From Owenia fusiformis (Eukaryota > Annelida > Polychaeta > Sabellida > Oweniidae): a DNA stretch of 64,000 nt. The DNA lies in contig CAIIXF020000002.1 of the NCBI GenBank assembly GCA_903813345.2, positions 22,954,455 through 23,018,454 on the forward strand, given 5' to 3'. Below are positions 34,951-48,077 of the stretch, in pieces (the stretch's first letter is position 1; each line of letters begins with the position of its first letter). The notes beneath the pieces were generated by a model. It made no database searches, was not told the origin of the DNA, and saw only the letters and a list, made by a program, of their open reading frames with translations. The position numbers were made by a program, and so were the translations under genes.

Positions 34951-36476
34951 TGATGCAACAAATCTGGAAGATTTATTTTATCAAGAGAAAGTTTCAAATG
35001 GAATTAAAAAATGAATAGGCGCACGGTTTGGTTAAATAAAAAAATATGTTAGATCTTCCATGATTTTTTGAACCGATACGCTTCTAAGATATATAAAATC
35101 TATTAAAAAAGACGCAACGATACCAACGTTCACACGTCAAAGTTTTTCTAGTTCTATAAATCAATGCAAGCTTATATATATATTACTATCTAGCAATTGA
35201 CTAAAATAATCAAAAGGGACGGAGGGGGGGGGAGTAATGTCTATAAGGTGTAACAGATTCACACGAATTCTTGTATTTGAAAAATGAACTAGTAACTCAG
35301 TAGGAACTGGATGCTACATCTCTAATGAGTGAACATGGGGAAAAAGTTCTTATCATGTCTTATAAGACATATTACCCCCTCTCAATCCCATCCCCTCCGT
35401 ACCATTTTAGTTATTTTCGATTATTTTTACACAGAAGATAAGGGCTTCTTGTTTAGAAGTCATTTTGTACTTCTTTCCTATACTGTAATAGACATTGACC
35501 ATATGAAAACATTTTCCTGTGTTTTGCTAAATATGTAAAGTATATAATATATATGATTGTAGCTACCATATCAGGAGAGAAATAGTCTGGCAAGGAATGT
35601 TCCTTTAAGTCAGCAATGATGTTAATTTTGTAATTGTAACGTCACTTTTAGGCGTTAAGTACAGGTCGTGTAGACAATTGTTGCTTGATTTATAGCAAAA
35701 TCATTGACTTAGCACGTTGGTGACGATGCGCCTTTTCTTATAGATCTCAAAATCCCAGAAGATCTGACATATTTTACCATACCGTGTGCCTATTCATTTA
35801 GCGATTCAAACTTTCTCTTGAAAAAATAAATCTCCCAGATCTGATGCCACATCAACCGCCGTTCATTCTGTCACGTATATTAAACATGAGTATTTTAAAC
35901 CAAGACGAATATAAACCTGTGGCCGCCATTTGTGACAAGGTTATCTGACTAAACCGTTGTCAGTGTGTCCTGGTGTGTCATATACAGTTACTCGACAGCT
36001 ATACTCATTATAAATCGACACATAAATAAACAAAATTCCTTTTTAGTCATTTATTCAAAGATCAAATTCACAGTACAGTCAACAAAGAGACAACTTCACG
36101 TCTTGCTGTTCGTTTAAAATGTATGACACCGTGAAATAAATAGTACATACTTTAATGTAATTCAAATCTCACTCACAATCTCTCACGTATACGGATTCGT
36201 GAAAAAATTACCCGTCTCTATTATCGAACATACACGTTAACATACACGTTAAGTCAGATGTGACAAATTGAGCTAAAGTTACATAATTTGTAGCGCGCGC
36301 AAATAAAGATAGCATGGTAATCGATCTATGTTTATTTATAAGAGAAAAATATTTACTGGATTCTGTTGGTGCTGCCATCTTTATATCGCCCCAGAACCTA
36401 TGGTATATGTCATTCAAACTCAAAGATAGTTGAAGTGACCTCAATTTCGTAAAACGTCTAATTACATCCTTTTTAG
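34951..36476 (+). other. Remainder of intron 3 of the PAN-domain gene
   Basis: Holds one diverged end of the 14886-16252 element family at about 35915-35985 (GCCGCCATTTGTGACAAGG..). The rest is unrecognised. Confidence 0.45.
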
Positions 36477-36727
36477 CATCATGCTGGACCTGGAGTAACC
36501 TGGACAACACATGCATAAAAGGTCAAAACATAGCTACATTTACGACTTCTTCAATGTGTGAGTGCAAAGAGAAATGTACAAATTATGTTCCGACGACGTG
36601 TCGATCAGTTGACTATAAAGCATCAACCCAGACTTGCTATCTTCAAGCGGTATATTCCGAAACAACATTAATAAGCAGTCCTTGTTATTTACCTGGATTT
36701 GTCAATGCAGAGAGATTCCCTTGCTGA
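36477..36727 (+). CDS. PAN-domain protein, exon 4: PAN domain 2 and C-terminus
   Basis: Acceptor CATCCTTTTTAG. Two bases complete a Pro codon, then 82 codons and TGA. The peptide has CWTWSNLDNTC, MCECKEKC, CRSVDYKASTQTCYLQ and a final CYLPGFVNAERFPC. This is a second PAN/apple domain, here in one exon while domain 1 is split between exons 2 and 3. PAN domains bind proteins or carbohydrates in secreted proteins; the ligand is unknown. ATTAAA at 36803 is a possible polyadenylation signal. Confidence 0.8.
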
Positions 36728-36802
36728 ATCTGGATACGATTATGGTATTGATACAAATGATACACAAAGAGAGTTGAAATGAAATTGTAAATCTGAAAAT
36801 GT

Positions 36803-36808
36803 ATTAAA
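36803..36808 (+). terminator. Possible polyadenylation signal ATTAAA of the PAN-domain gene
   Basis: The common variant hexamer, 76 bases after the TGA. Confidence 0.35.
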
Positions 36809-37059
36809 TAATATGTTGAGATTTAGAAATTTTGCTTTTTTGTTAATACATTTTACATTTTGTAGTTTTTTCCTGAAACATTTTGAATCTAGAATAACCA
36901 ACTAAGTTGATTATCTGATTGTATTTCAATGATGATATATACTCTCATCAAACATTGTTGTAAACTGTTGTAAAATAATGATGATCAAAAAGCCTTTCTC
37001 TTATGCACAGAAGCGAGAACTACAACAAGTGTGTAATATATGTTTCTGAGAGCTAAACA

Positions 37060-37505
37060 AAAAGGTTGAATCAAGAATTGAGTCAAGCTACAGCAACCTA
37101 TTTGCGAGTATAACAACTTTATCACAGTCATGTTCCCTTAAAGTTGTAAACTCGGCTCAGCATGTTGGAATACCACTAGTTAGTACAAACGTACATGTAA
37201 ATATGCAATATCTTGTGCAAGGAGAAAATTTTGTTCACTGTCAGGCCTAGGCAATGGGTGTGGTGGAGTACACCCCCTACTTGGATCGGTCTTTCTCCTA
37301 CCCAACTCTGACGTATATGTATGGGTGGGCAGTTATACCTTACACAAACAATGATATTAATCTAATGGAAGGACTGCACAAAGAGATCGGAAAACGCATC
37401 CAGACACTGCCAAAGAATACACCGGACCCTGTTGCCACAAGTTTGCTTGGATGGATGTCTGTTAGAGCAGAAATTGACTGTGATAGATTAATGGTTTTGT
37501 CTTAA
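37060..37505 (+). pseudogene. Non-LTR reverse transcriptase C-terminal relic
   Basis: In changing frames the DNA reads KVVNSAQHVGIPLV and then, from about 37375, GLHKEIGKRIQTLP..TPDPVA..LLGWMSVRAEID. These resemble the region downstream of the reverse transcriptase core in LINE polyproteins (HR.I.K.IQ.LP....P......GW..IEA.ID). Only the second block is in one open frame. It is an isolated fragment without RT catalytic motifs. Confidence 0.5.
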
Positions 37506-37691
37506 GATCATTAAGTCTTAGTTTATGTTGAATTATAGATGAATTAATTCATGGGTAATATTGTCGAATACACCCCGCAGGGCAAACGTTTTCTGTACCC
37601 CGAACGACCGATGAATCTTAGATATGGTTCATAGGCATGGTAAGATATTACCATCAATCATAAAATATGACTTTTATATATCCCTTAAAAA

Positions 37692-39144
37692 CAGGATCTT
37701 AAGAGGTTCTGGACAAATCATTTGATTCTGGACTTGACATATTTTTTTCCAACGAAATCACATCCAAGGGTTGAATTTTTTTTGGATATTTAGAGAGCGA
37801 GTCCTGTATTGATTTCAATAAAAAGGTTAAAATAGAACGCTATTTGAGAGTTAATCTTATACTTTCATTACATTGATAAATTAAGGCAAATTCTGAAAAA
37901 TTTTAAAGTGCATTTTTTATGAAATATTATCCAAGTATTTAGATGAAACGGTCTTATTTAAATACAAATCATAACATGATGATATTTTTTCATAAAATAT
38001 TTCTTCAAGAAATTCAATTGAAGGCTTAAGATAAAACGAGCTAATTTAGGTGAAAACCCTTACATGATGATGTGTTTTCATGACTTCTTTCATAAAATTC
38101 CATCAAGGGGTGAAAATAAAATGATCGAATTTAAGTGATTTAAGGATCACGAGGATAGGTTTTCTTGGATATTTTCTATGAAATCCCATCCAGTGGTCAA
38201 GGTAAAAATTTTATTTGGTATATTTGGTCAAGTGTTCGAACCCATAGAACCATATAGGAACGTCATTTTGAATGTTACGTGATAAATCCATATAAGGCTT
38301 TTAGAACAATGTGGGGAAAGATGAGGGGAAACCCCTGACACCTGTTCACGATTTTATCCGAACGTTCATCGGATCATTTCGGTTTTTATGCACTTCATTA
38401 TTTTACCGAAGTTTGCCGATTCGATTCGTCGTATTTCGGAATATTGGGGACAATTTTATACTCCATTGGGAGTATTTTTAATCTACTTCTTATTACGAAG
38501 ATTCCCGAACCTTGTTCGGATTAATCCGGATTTTCTTACCTACTTCATCTACCGAGATTTAACGAGTTTACATTCGGCTCATTTCGGAATCCTGGTGACA
38601 ATTTTATACTCCATTGGAGTATTTTTGATCTACTTCTCTGGATTTTTGATCTACTTCTTATGACGAAGATTCCCGAATCAGTTCGGATTAATCCGGATTT
38701 TCTGACCTACTTTATCTACCGAGATTTAACGAGTTAACATTCGTCTCATTTCGGAATCCTGGTGACAATTTTATACTCCATTGGAGTATTTTTGATCTAC
38801 TTTTTCTGGATTTTGCCCTACTTATTATAAGTTGACAGCAAGCAAATCAAAAAGTTCGCCATGAACGGGTTTCGATCGACTAACCTAGAGAGTGAAGGCT
38901 AAACACGCTAGCCATGAGGCTAACGTTCACCTGTGTGAGATGATAAAAGTATCATATATTTATACCGAGCGTCAATTTAGAATGATCTTCGCTTTTGACT
39001 CCACTTAGATACAACTCGTCAGTTGTATCCAGAATAGGTGAACGCCTATGGTGTTAGTGAATAACCAAATCCCAGGCGAGTGGTTCGTATCCCACCGTGA
39101 TATGTTATTTTTGCTTTATTAATACGACAGAAAGGAGCAAGGTG
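37692..39144. repeat. Left arm of a giant inverted repeat (about 1.45 kb)
   Basis: Runs from AAACAGGATCTTAAGAGGTT to TTAATACGACAGAAAGGAGC. Its reverse complement is at 44927-46208, nearly identical for over 1.2 kb. This arm is about 171 bp longer because a segment containing TGGTGACAATTTTATACTCC and GGAGTATTTTTGATCTACTT is tandemly duplicated (about 38580-38820). Identical short peptides on opposite strands in the two arms are by-products. Confidence 0.85.
38858..38925 (-). repeat. tRNA-like segment inside the left arm
   Basis: On the minus strand it reads GTTAGCCTCATGGCTAGCG.. and ends with GTCGATCGAAACCCGTTCA. These resemble a Pol III A box (TAGCCTCATGG) and B box. A second B-box-like word, GGTTCGTATCCC, lies on the plus strand at 39082. 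The matching segment in the right arm is 45142-45208. It does not fold as a full tRNA by eye; a tRNA-derived SINE is the likely origin. Confidence 0.25.
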
Positions 39145-42100
39145 TAGGTTTGAAAACAAGACGTACGTTTATTTCAATACAGTTTTAGAAACATTAACCT
39201 CTGATAATTGAAGGATTTCCACTTCTGAAGCGCGACTAGATCTAAGAAGTTCATTAATCAAGACAGTGTAAACCTTTTAGATATATGTTAGACAATGTAC
39301 ACGCCCCGTGTGGAATCAACTAAATGTTACATTTTGGATTTCATTGAGATCCTGTCATAGTCCTAAAATTTATTTTTCTGGAACATCATTTTTTCAACAC
39401 TGATACAAATTTCCCTGACATTTCCATGACATGTCTACAGTTTCAAAATTCCCGGACTCTTTGGCCCTTTTTGACCTTATTTTAAAATTCTCTGACATTT
39501 CAGGCACTTGGAAAATTAAATCAAAACCCTGACATTTCCAGGTGTGTACGAACGCTGGAATTATTCTTAAAATATCCTTCAAACAAAAGGGGAAAATGCT
39601 ATGCACAAATACTCTAATTTAGTTTGTATTGTAATGCGTTGTATTACATTGCATTGCATTGTATTGTGTATTTATTTGAGTGTCCGTTGACGGTAAAGAA
39701 GGCATTTAAAAGTTATTTGTGAAACTTAATAAACTTAATAAACAATACTTTAACAGTATTCTGTTATGGCAAAGTATATTTCATTTCACACCCGTTTGTT
39801 TGCGTGGCATATTTATACGTATACGCACTTTCTCTGATTATTGTCAAACAAATACATTTCAGGAGAAGAACATAAAAAACAAATGCATGAAACGAATGCC
39901 GAAACATAAATCCCAAGTGATTAAGTATAGAATGTTTTATTCTTTTACGATTTGATAAGAGACCGAGACTAAGAAATTAAATGCGACGAAATACTTTGAC
40001 AACGTAATTTGTATACTGTTTTATTCTTAAAGTTCTATGCGATAAATTATTTTATCTGTTTCAAAATGTTTCATTTTATTTTGCCTATATAAAAGAGATT
40101 GAAGAAGATAAGATAAACTGTTCCGTAATATATATTGTGTTTTAATAACCTTTTTTTAGAATCACAATGTAAAATAAATCTCCCGTTCCTGCCATTCTGG
40201 TAACGCCATGCAATGGATGCAATTCAAAGTGAGAGAGAGATCTATGAATAACAGAATGCGTCCATGCCATTAATTTGGCCAAATACATGGCATGAAACTG
40301 ACGTAAGTTTAAGTAAGCTACGCCCCCCGCTTTCTCTGGTAAATTATGACTTTATTTTTCGGAGTAATGGGTTTCGGACAACTGGGTTTCGGAGAACTGG
40401 GGTGTACCCGATTACGCTTTGCACGCCGCTTTAAAATCCCGATGTCTCCAGAGGTAGTTTAATCCGGTAGCCGACAGGCGTTTCTTGCATTATTGAATAC
40501 AAGCTAACCTTATATTCGCGAATGCAACTAACGCCTTCCGGCTACCTGATTAACCCAGTATAATATGACCAAGTCATTTAAATATGAATGGAATAGTGGC
40601 AGGTACTATTCGTATTGACATGAGTTTCCAGTAAAATAATAGGTTAATCCGGTAGCCGACAGGCGTTAGTTGCATTTGCGAATACAAGCTAAGACTATGA
40701 TTTGGGAATGGAAGATTTCAGCTTCCGGATTAACCTACCATTCTATGGGCGACTCATTTAAATATGAAAAGAACCTGACAATATTCCATTAATATTTTAA
40801 TGAATTGCCCATAAAATAGTAAAGAAGGTTTATCCGGTAGCCGACAGGCGTTAGCGGCATTCGCGAATACAAGCTCCTTTATTTCATAATTTGGGAAATA
40901 TATATTTTCACAATATTGAAATAGATGGTGGTTCAAAGTGGAATACATATCATACAAGTGTCACAGATATTTTTAGTGCATATATGGTCTGTCTTTGCAT
41001 GACTTTGTAGAACATATCAAAACCCTGGGATCCACAGGGTAACAGTAAGTACATTTCGTTAGATCTTCCGAAGTTCATGCTTCAAAGTTGTCAAAGTTGT
41101 AAAAGGGTAATCCTTTTTTGAGTACGAAAGCGTACTTTTTGTTCAATAGCCTTTCCCAGCTGCTAATCTTTTGAGTGCATCGTGCATTCAACGAATTGTA
41201 TTCACTTATTAACCAATCAGTGCCAGGAACAAAATGCACGCTTACTTTTTGGGCTAAGTTTAGTGTTTTATGAAGCATGCTACATACAAATGTTACGCTT
41301 TTGCTCATTTACTTTGAGAACTATCTATAGGTACACATTACCAATTGACTCCTAGATTTGAGTGAACAAGTACCTCGTATTTTTCATTTTTCGATATTTT
41401 GAGATTTGTTGGCTGATGAGTAACTTGATATTTTATGTCTAAATATATTAAAGTTGTTAATAGTAATAGTTTTATTGTACACCATAAACTGTTAACGTTT
41501 TAGAATTGGGACACAATATATGATTTGATAATAGAACAATACATGTATATGTCTTACTCTAAACTCGGTGGTTTGTTTGTTAGTATGTTTTCTTAACAGC
41601 TCAATAACTGTTGTATTAATAAGGCGTTATACTATGAAAAAAAGATTGAACGATGTAGGCATAGGCAGAGGGAGTATCACACTACCCTACCACGTGAACA
41701 CATTTAAAAAGAATACAGGGTACAGTTAAGTTGCAAATAGAGCGGGTATTCTTTGTCCTTTTCCATAGGACTTTTCTGGTGATAGTGCGTTGCAAACTGC
41801 TCGATGAATCTATACAATGTAAAATCTAGTATTCCTCCAGAACTATGGAAATAAACAAAGGTCCTCCATTTGCAGCTTCACTGTAGCCTGTATTCCTTTT
41901 AAAGAAATACGGGCTACAGTATTGGGGTATAGTAGTTTGATTTTTCAATATATCACTAATCTAGCTTCTTTCCTTGAAAAAACATGAGTTTTGATGTACG
42001 TATATCAAACATGGGCATCTGCACTATATTGAACCAGGGTGCCGGTGTTACATAATGTGATTTTATGGGCCATCATACAACCACCTCTTGCCCACTTTAT

Positions 42101-44926
42101 TCATGTTTTGGATTACAGTTTATACACAATGCATAAACAGCATGAAACAATCATTTCTACTTGTGGATTAGATTTGTATACATCTCTTTGTGAACTGAGT
42201 GTTATGTTCAATATGTGAAAATATCATGGACTTAAATTGTACTTATATTTATAACCTGACCACATTTGCATATGTTCAACAACTGACTGAGTGATCGAGT
42301 TCATCAAACAATGTTCGTAATAGAGGTCATGAACTTTGCTTTATTCATAATCCTATTTCTGCAACTGACTCATATTATGCATCTTATTATATAATATTAT
42401 ATGATTTATTTTGATTAGCAGTGTCTCATAAGCCATTGGTGGCTCGAGGCTTTTTGGATGATTGTACAGATGTATATGTATGAAATTAAGCATGCGACAC
42501 TTAAATAAAAAACAATACAATATTAAGCTTATAAACTTGCTGATCATATGATTTTAATATTTTAATACTACATGATACTCATATCAAAATACCAATGTAT
42601 TTGTGAACAACTCTTACGTTTGATATTGTACGAATTTTCTGATTTGCTGTAGTAGTCGTAAATGCAACATATAACAATGTTATGTTACTTTGTGTCATAT
42701 GAAAAATAAATTCGTACAAAGATGAGTTTTATTTCGTTTGTTATTCAATGTAGAATACACGTTGTACATTATTTCATGTATAGGATATTGACAATAATCA
42801 GACTATCGTATTACAATACAGAAGAATAAAAGAGATAATGATATATGCATTCTAATTTGAGATTGACATGCGTAAAGGTATCAATATTTTATCTAGTATT
42901 TCATTTTATCCCTCCCATCCCATCCCACCCGCTCATCAGCAATCCTCGAGTTTTAAAAATAAATCTAAGCACTTTAAATCTAGATAAAATATTCATGATT
43001 TGATTGTGATTATCATTTCTAATTATTACATGACGGTTCCATTACATTCAATGCGTATCTAATCCTCATAGTTTATACTCGATTTTCGACAGGTAAAGGT
43101 AATATATCAACCCTCGGTCCCTACTATTTCTCGTGTAGATATATTGCATAACTTTCTCAGATATATCCTGTATATTAAATACATTAAATAACATTATATA
43201 TGTTAGTCTCAGCCTAGACAGTATATATATCAATTTTATTGGATAATGCCATGGGCTTTCCCACGATAATGCGTAAATTCGAATGAACTTGAAATAAAAT
43301 TCAACATCCAAAATGTGTTAATTTGATCATCCACCGTGTAACTAAAAGCATATTCATGGCATATTTGCCTTAAAATACGATTGTGATTATGATTTCGAAT
43401 TCTGTTCTCCATATGTAAAATCTAGAAACATAACAGAGTTAAGTTACACGAAATTCAGCCAACTTGAACATGAAGTCTTGTCAATTTACTTAATCGTTGA
43501 TTGATTTCTAGGTTTATTAGAATTAAAAGAACGAACGTTTCATCAAACGAGTCCTATATTCAATATCTATTCGTTGGGCCCATTCTTTAAATGTAACTAT
43601 ATTCTTTTAACTTTAAAAGTATCTGTTTAGTGCTACTTTAACATATATTCATTATTTTTATCCGCACAACAGTATCAAACGTTAATGCACAACTAGCCAT
43701 GCCAAGACATGGCCACTACCCTCGTCCAAAGTAAAATACAAGGTCCTCATTCTTTAATGATTATGTTTCAATTGATTTAGTTTAGTGATTTAAATGTAGG
43801 AAAATGAGTCGCTGTGATGTCATATCTGGCGCAGCAATTTCAGAGTCACTGCAAAAAATTGAAACATCAGTCGGATCATAAGACTAAATAAAAAAGCTAT
43901 TTAGGGATGAATAACATTCGGTGAAATCCGTGATATCGTTATATCATTCGTTAATTGTCAAAGCTGCGCCCATTTCTCGGTGCAGGCAGATATAAGGCGG
44001 CCAGACTGGGCATACACAAAATGTATTGTATGTGCTCCTTAGGTTGCACTCGGGTGCTATCAACATCGAACACACACACGTTTAAGATACACAGAGATAA
44101 TTAAGGGATGAGTGACAAAGGGATGTTAAAAACAGGTGGCTATTGCAATTGATATTTTAATGTAACTTTAGTATGTAAGAATCTTTTCATCAATAAAAAT
44201 AACATCTTAGATATTACAGCTACATGTACAATGTGAGTGTATTTAAAAATGTAGTACATAGCTAGTTCCATCTATAAAGATGTCTGATGACAAAAAGCTC
44301 AATTTTCCTTGATGTCGTGGTCAATGGGACTTTAACACGTGAACTAATGTTTTTTATTTTTTTGTTTTAAAGTCACTTAAAGCAAACCTAATCTAACAAT
44401 TATCTCACTATATGCTTATGACATATTCATGTATACGTTGTTTGTCTTTTTTTCAAATCAACCCACGGAAATATGCAATACACCAAGTTAAAAAAGTGGT
44501 ACGAATCATAAAAGCGACGTTGGGTGTTTCACTAGTAATTTTTATATGAAAAATCTAGAAATATTACCCAAATTAAACTATGACTATTCAAAAGAAGACA
44601 TTCAAATCTATATTATGTAAAAAAAATCAAATTTGTCCGAAGCAGGGATAACGCTCAATTAGAGTGACGAACTTTGTTCTCCAAACCGAGAATGGTCTTT
44701 TATGAAAAAGTTATGAAAACACATCACCAGATCATGTAAAGCTGTTTTACCTAAAAGATCGTTTTATCTTCACCCTTCGATTGGATTTCATGAAAAAATA
44801 TTTTTATGAAAAAATAGGATTTGTAGGATATCGACGCTCTAACATGTAGTTTTAATCACACGCAGGTATCTGGTTTTATTGCGTGTAGAATGTATCGATA
44901 TCAGGGCCGCTACATGCCAGTGACCT
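39145..44926. other. Spacer between the giant inverted arms
   Basis: 5.8 kb with no convincing coding sequence. It holds a CCCTGACATTTCCA-type dispersed repeat on the minus strand at 39405-39550, the ~190-bp repeats at 40440-40870, and a diverged piece of the arm sequence near 44700-44820. Confidence 0.5.
40440..40870 (+). repeat. Three ~190-bp tandem units with AATCCGGTAGCCGACAGGCG
   Basis: GGTAGCCGACAGGCGTT occurs near 40465, 40650 and 40838, each followed by a 'gcgaatacaagct' segment and then CATTTAAATATGAA. Non-coding. Confidence 0.7.
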
Positions 44927-46208
44927 TGCTCCTTTCTGTCGTATTAAAAAAGCAAAAATAACATATCACGGTGGGGTGCGAACCACTCGCCTGGGACTTG
45001 GTTATTCACTAGTACCATAGGCGTTCATCTATTCTGGATACAACTGACGAGTTGTATTTACGTGCAGTCAAAAGTGAAGATCATTTTGAATTGACGCTCG
45101 GTATAAATATATAATACTTTTATCCTTTCGTATCGGTTGCACGTTAGCCTCATGGCTAACGTGCCTAGCTTCCATGCTCTAGGTTAGTCGATCGAGACCC
45201 GTTCATGGCGAATTTTTTGATTTGCTTGTTGTAAAGATATAATAAGTAGGGCAAAATCCAGAAAAAGTAGATCAAAAATACTCCAATGGAGTATAAAATT
45301 GTCACCAGGATTCCGAAATGAGCCGAATGTAAACTCGTTAAATCTCGGTAGATGAAGTAGGTCAGAAAATCCGGATTAATCCGAACAAGGTTCGGGAATC
45401 TTCGTAATAAGAAGTAGATTAAAAATACTCCCAATGGAGTATAAAATTGTCCCCAATATTCCGAAATACGACGAATCGAATCGGCAAACTTCGGTAAAAT
45501 AATGAAGTGCATAAAAACCGAAATGATCCGATGAACGTTCGGATAAAATCGTGAACAGGTGTCAGGGGTTTCCCCTCATCTTTCCCCACATTGTTCTAAA
45601 AGCCTTATATGGATTTATCACGTAACATTCAAAATGACGTTCCTATATGGTTCTATGGGTTCGAACACGTGACCAAATATACCAAATAAAAATTTTACCT
45701 TGACCACTGGATGGGATTTCATAGAAAATATCCAAGAAAACCTATCCTCGTGATCCTTAAATCACTTAAATTCGATCATTTTATTTTCACCCCTTGATGG
45801 AATTTTATGAAAGAAGTCATGAAAACACATCATCATGTAAGGGTTTTCACCTAAATTAGCTCGTTTTATCTTGAGCCTTCAATTGAATTTCTTGAAGAAA
45901 TATTTTATGAAAAAATATCATCATGTTATGATTTGTATTTAAATAAGACCGTTTCATCTAAATACTTGGATAATATTTCATAAAAAATGCAAAATTTTTC
46001 AGAATTTGCCTTAATTTATCAATGTAATGAAAGTATAAGATTAACTCTCAAATAGCGTTCTATTTTAACCTTTTTATTGAAATCAATACAGGACTCGCTC
46101 TCTAAATATCCAATAAAAATTCAACCCTTGGATGTGATTTCGTTGGAAAAAAAATATGTCAAGTCCAGAATCAAATGATTTGTCCAGAACCTCTTAAGAT
46201 CCTGTTTA
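44927..46208. repeat. Right arm of the giant inverted repeat (about 1.28 kb)
   Basis: Reverse complement of 37692-39144 without the 171-bp internal duplication. It ends with AACCTCTTAAGATCCTGTTT directly before the 3' end of the minus-strand LINE. Confidence 0.85.
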
Positions 46209-46490
46209 AATTAAACTCAAAAACACACAAAAGGAACGCATGCTTGATATACATATATTTGCATTATTATACATATACGATATATATATTCAATGCTTTA
46301 TTGTACTAAAAATCCCTTTCGGGTGAGTGTACAGCAAATAAACATGATAAAATAAAACTAAAACTATACATACAATTACAATAACATACAATGCAAATTT
46401 TACTTGGCATATAATGACAATATAATGTGATTGACTGATCATTAGATATATACCAACAACTACTATTAGCCTACACCTACATGTATATAT
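46209..46490 (-). mobile_element. 3' untranslated region of the minus-strand LINE
   Basis: Lies between the stop of the LINE frame and the inverted-repeat arm. On the minus strand it contains ACAATAAAGCATTGAATATA near its end. Confidence 0.5.
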
Positions 46491-48000
46491 TTATATTGAT
46501 AATATAGTTGTTGATCTCTTTTCAATTATTTCATAAAGGTATTTTGCAAAGGTGATACACATGTTACCCTCAGCATTAAACATATAATTAGCCTTTTCTT
46601 CGGTAGTCAATACAGTTAGATTTGGGCAAATCGAGTTAAACGTATCAAAGTATTCATATCTCATTTTTTCCAATTTTTGGCACTCAAAAATAAAATGAGT
46701 TTCCGTACCAGTGGTGATTTTACATAATTTGCATTTTCTTTGATCTCTCGGAACTATTGGTATTGTATACCTTCCTCGCTCTATTTCTAAATTGTGTGCA
46801 CTTATTCTTAATCGCGTCATAGATTTCCTATGTTCAGCGTTCTTTATTAAATTCAAATATGGTTCTTTTCCCCATCGTTGTTTGATATTATTCAAAAATT
46901 CTAATTTCCCTTTATTATCATTGACAGTTTTTTCCCAATATTTTATATATCGTTTTTCAAGGATTTTCTTAATATCAAGCGGTTTACTTTTAATGTAATT
47001 TTTATCTTGTGGTTGAACATATGCCATTATTTTATCAATGTCATAGTACCATGATGGTTGATTATGAACTTTTGATAGTTCAATACTATCTGCATGTGCA
47101 TTAATTAGTAATGAACTCGTTCCTTCATTTTCTATATGATCTAAGTATTTAACTTGTTGGTAAAATATATTGATAAACAGAGGGAATCTACCTAACTCAC
47201 CCATCGTAGCTAAATTACTCGTTTTTCTATGCACCCCTAATAGAAACTTCAAATAAGATAGATGTAGTAATTCCAGTGGAAGTGACTTGTCATATTTCAT
47301 TTCAAGGCCAAAATCTTTATTTTTCAGAAGATCTTTATTAGTTATTAGACCAGCACCCCAGATTTCACATCCATATAATAAAATTGGTTTTACTAATATG
47401 TCAAATAATTTCAGGCACAAAGTTAGGTTAATATCACCATGTGTAAGCATACTTATCAATTTGAATTTCGCCTTTTCTGCTTTTTCTTTAATAAAGATTG
47501 CAGCTTGTTTCATCGATCCGTTGGCATGGAATTCCATACCCAAATAAGTATACTTTGATACGTTTTCAATTACCTGGTCCCCAATGTAGAATATATCATT
47601 ACATCGTTTACCACTTTTATTAAACATTGCAATTTTAGTTTTATCAGTATTGATATCTAAGTTCCATTGTTTACAATAATTGTTTAATTTTTTCAATTTT
47701 ATGTCCATATCAGTTTTATTTGCAGTAATTATGGCTAAATCATCTGCAAATAGCAGGCAACTCATTTTTTGTTTTTGTAATTTTAAGTCTGATTCGAGTG
47801 TTAATTCTTCAACAACATCATTGATGTAAATATTAAACATTAATGGACTGAGTGGGTCCCCCTGTTTAACCCCCCTCTCACATTTAAAGATATCAGTATG
47901 GTCACCGTTACTGTTAATTCTAACTGATGCCATTGAATTAGTATACATGTGTTTTACCATGTGATAAAAATGACCTATATGAAATATATGCCTAAACAAT
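46491..48000 (-). pseudogene. 5'-truncated LINE: reverse transcriptase 3' half with zinc knuckle
   Basis: About 500 codons are open to a stop near 46491. Motifs in order: RGVKQGDPLSPLMFNIYIND, the active site LLFADDLAI (about residue 90), DKTKIAMFNKSGK, YTYLGMEF, KPILLYGCEIWG, and near the C-terminus CKLCKITTGTETHFIFEC (Cys-x2-Cys-x8-His-x4-Cys). Endonuclease and the first half of the RT are missing, and there is no authentic ATG at the 5' edge. The 5' junction falls within about ten bases of the stop codon of a host terminal exon (48007-48077), so it inserted in, or recombined with, that gene's 3' UTR. The motif style is of an I/L1-like group, different from the LINE at 18.4 kb. Confidence 0.8.
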
Positions 48001-48006
48001 TTATAT

Positions 48007-48077
48007 TTATCCAACAATTCCTGCGTCCTTGCGTAGCTTTTCCAAAAATTCTAGATTGTTCACTGCAAAGCTCTGGT
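48007..48077 (-). CDS. Cys-rich cluster gene 5 (subtype I), terminal exon C
   Basis: Minus strand: acceptor CATTTCCTTTTCAG, then two bases completing His, then QSFAVNNLEFLEKLRKDAG, then IVG and TAA. The paralogous exon at 56843-56913 has the same length (71 bp) and differs by only a few residues. It joins exon B 48239-48354 in phase 1. The LINE begins immediately downstream. Confidence 0.6.

Noticed and set aside
37254-37505. Independent 83-codon gene
   Set aside because: The peptide matches the pattern of LINE sequence downstream of the reverse transcriptase, with other frames carrying adjoining pieces; it is a relic.
38388-38663. 91-codon frame, with an almost identical one on the minus strand at 45165-45512
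   Set aside because: Its apparent conservation comes from the giant inverted repeat; no domain or splice support, and the internal duplication repeats the same words.
45142-45208. tRNA gene in the inverted-repeat arm
   Set aside because: A-box and B-box-like words are present, but the anticodon arm and acceptor stem do not pair properly; kept only as a tRNA-like repeat segment.
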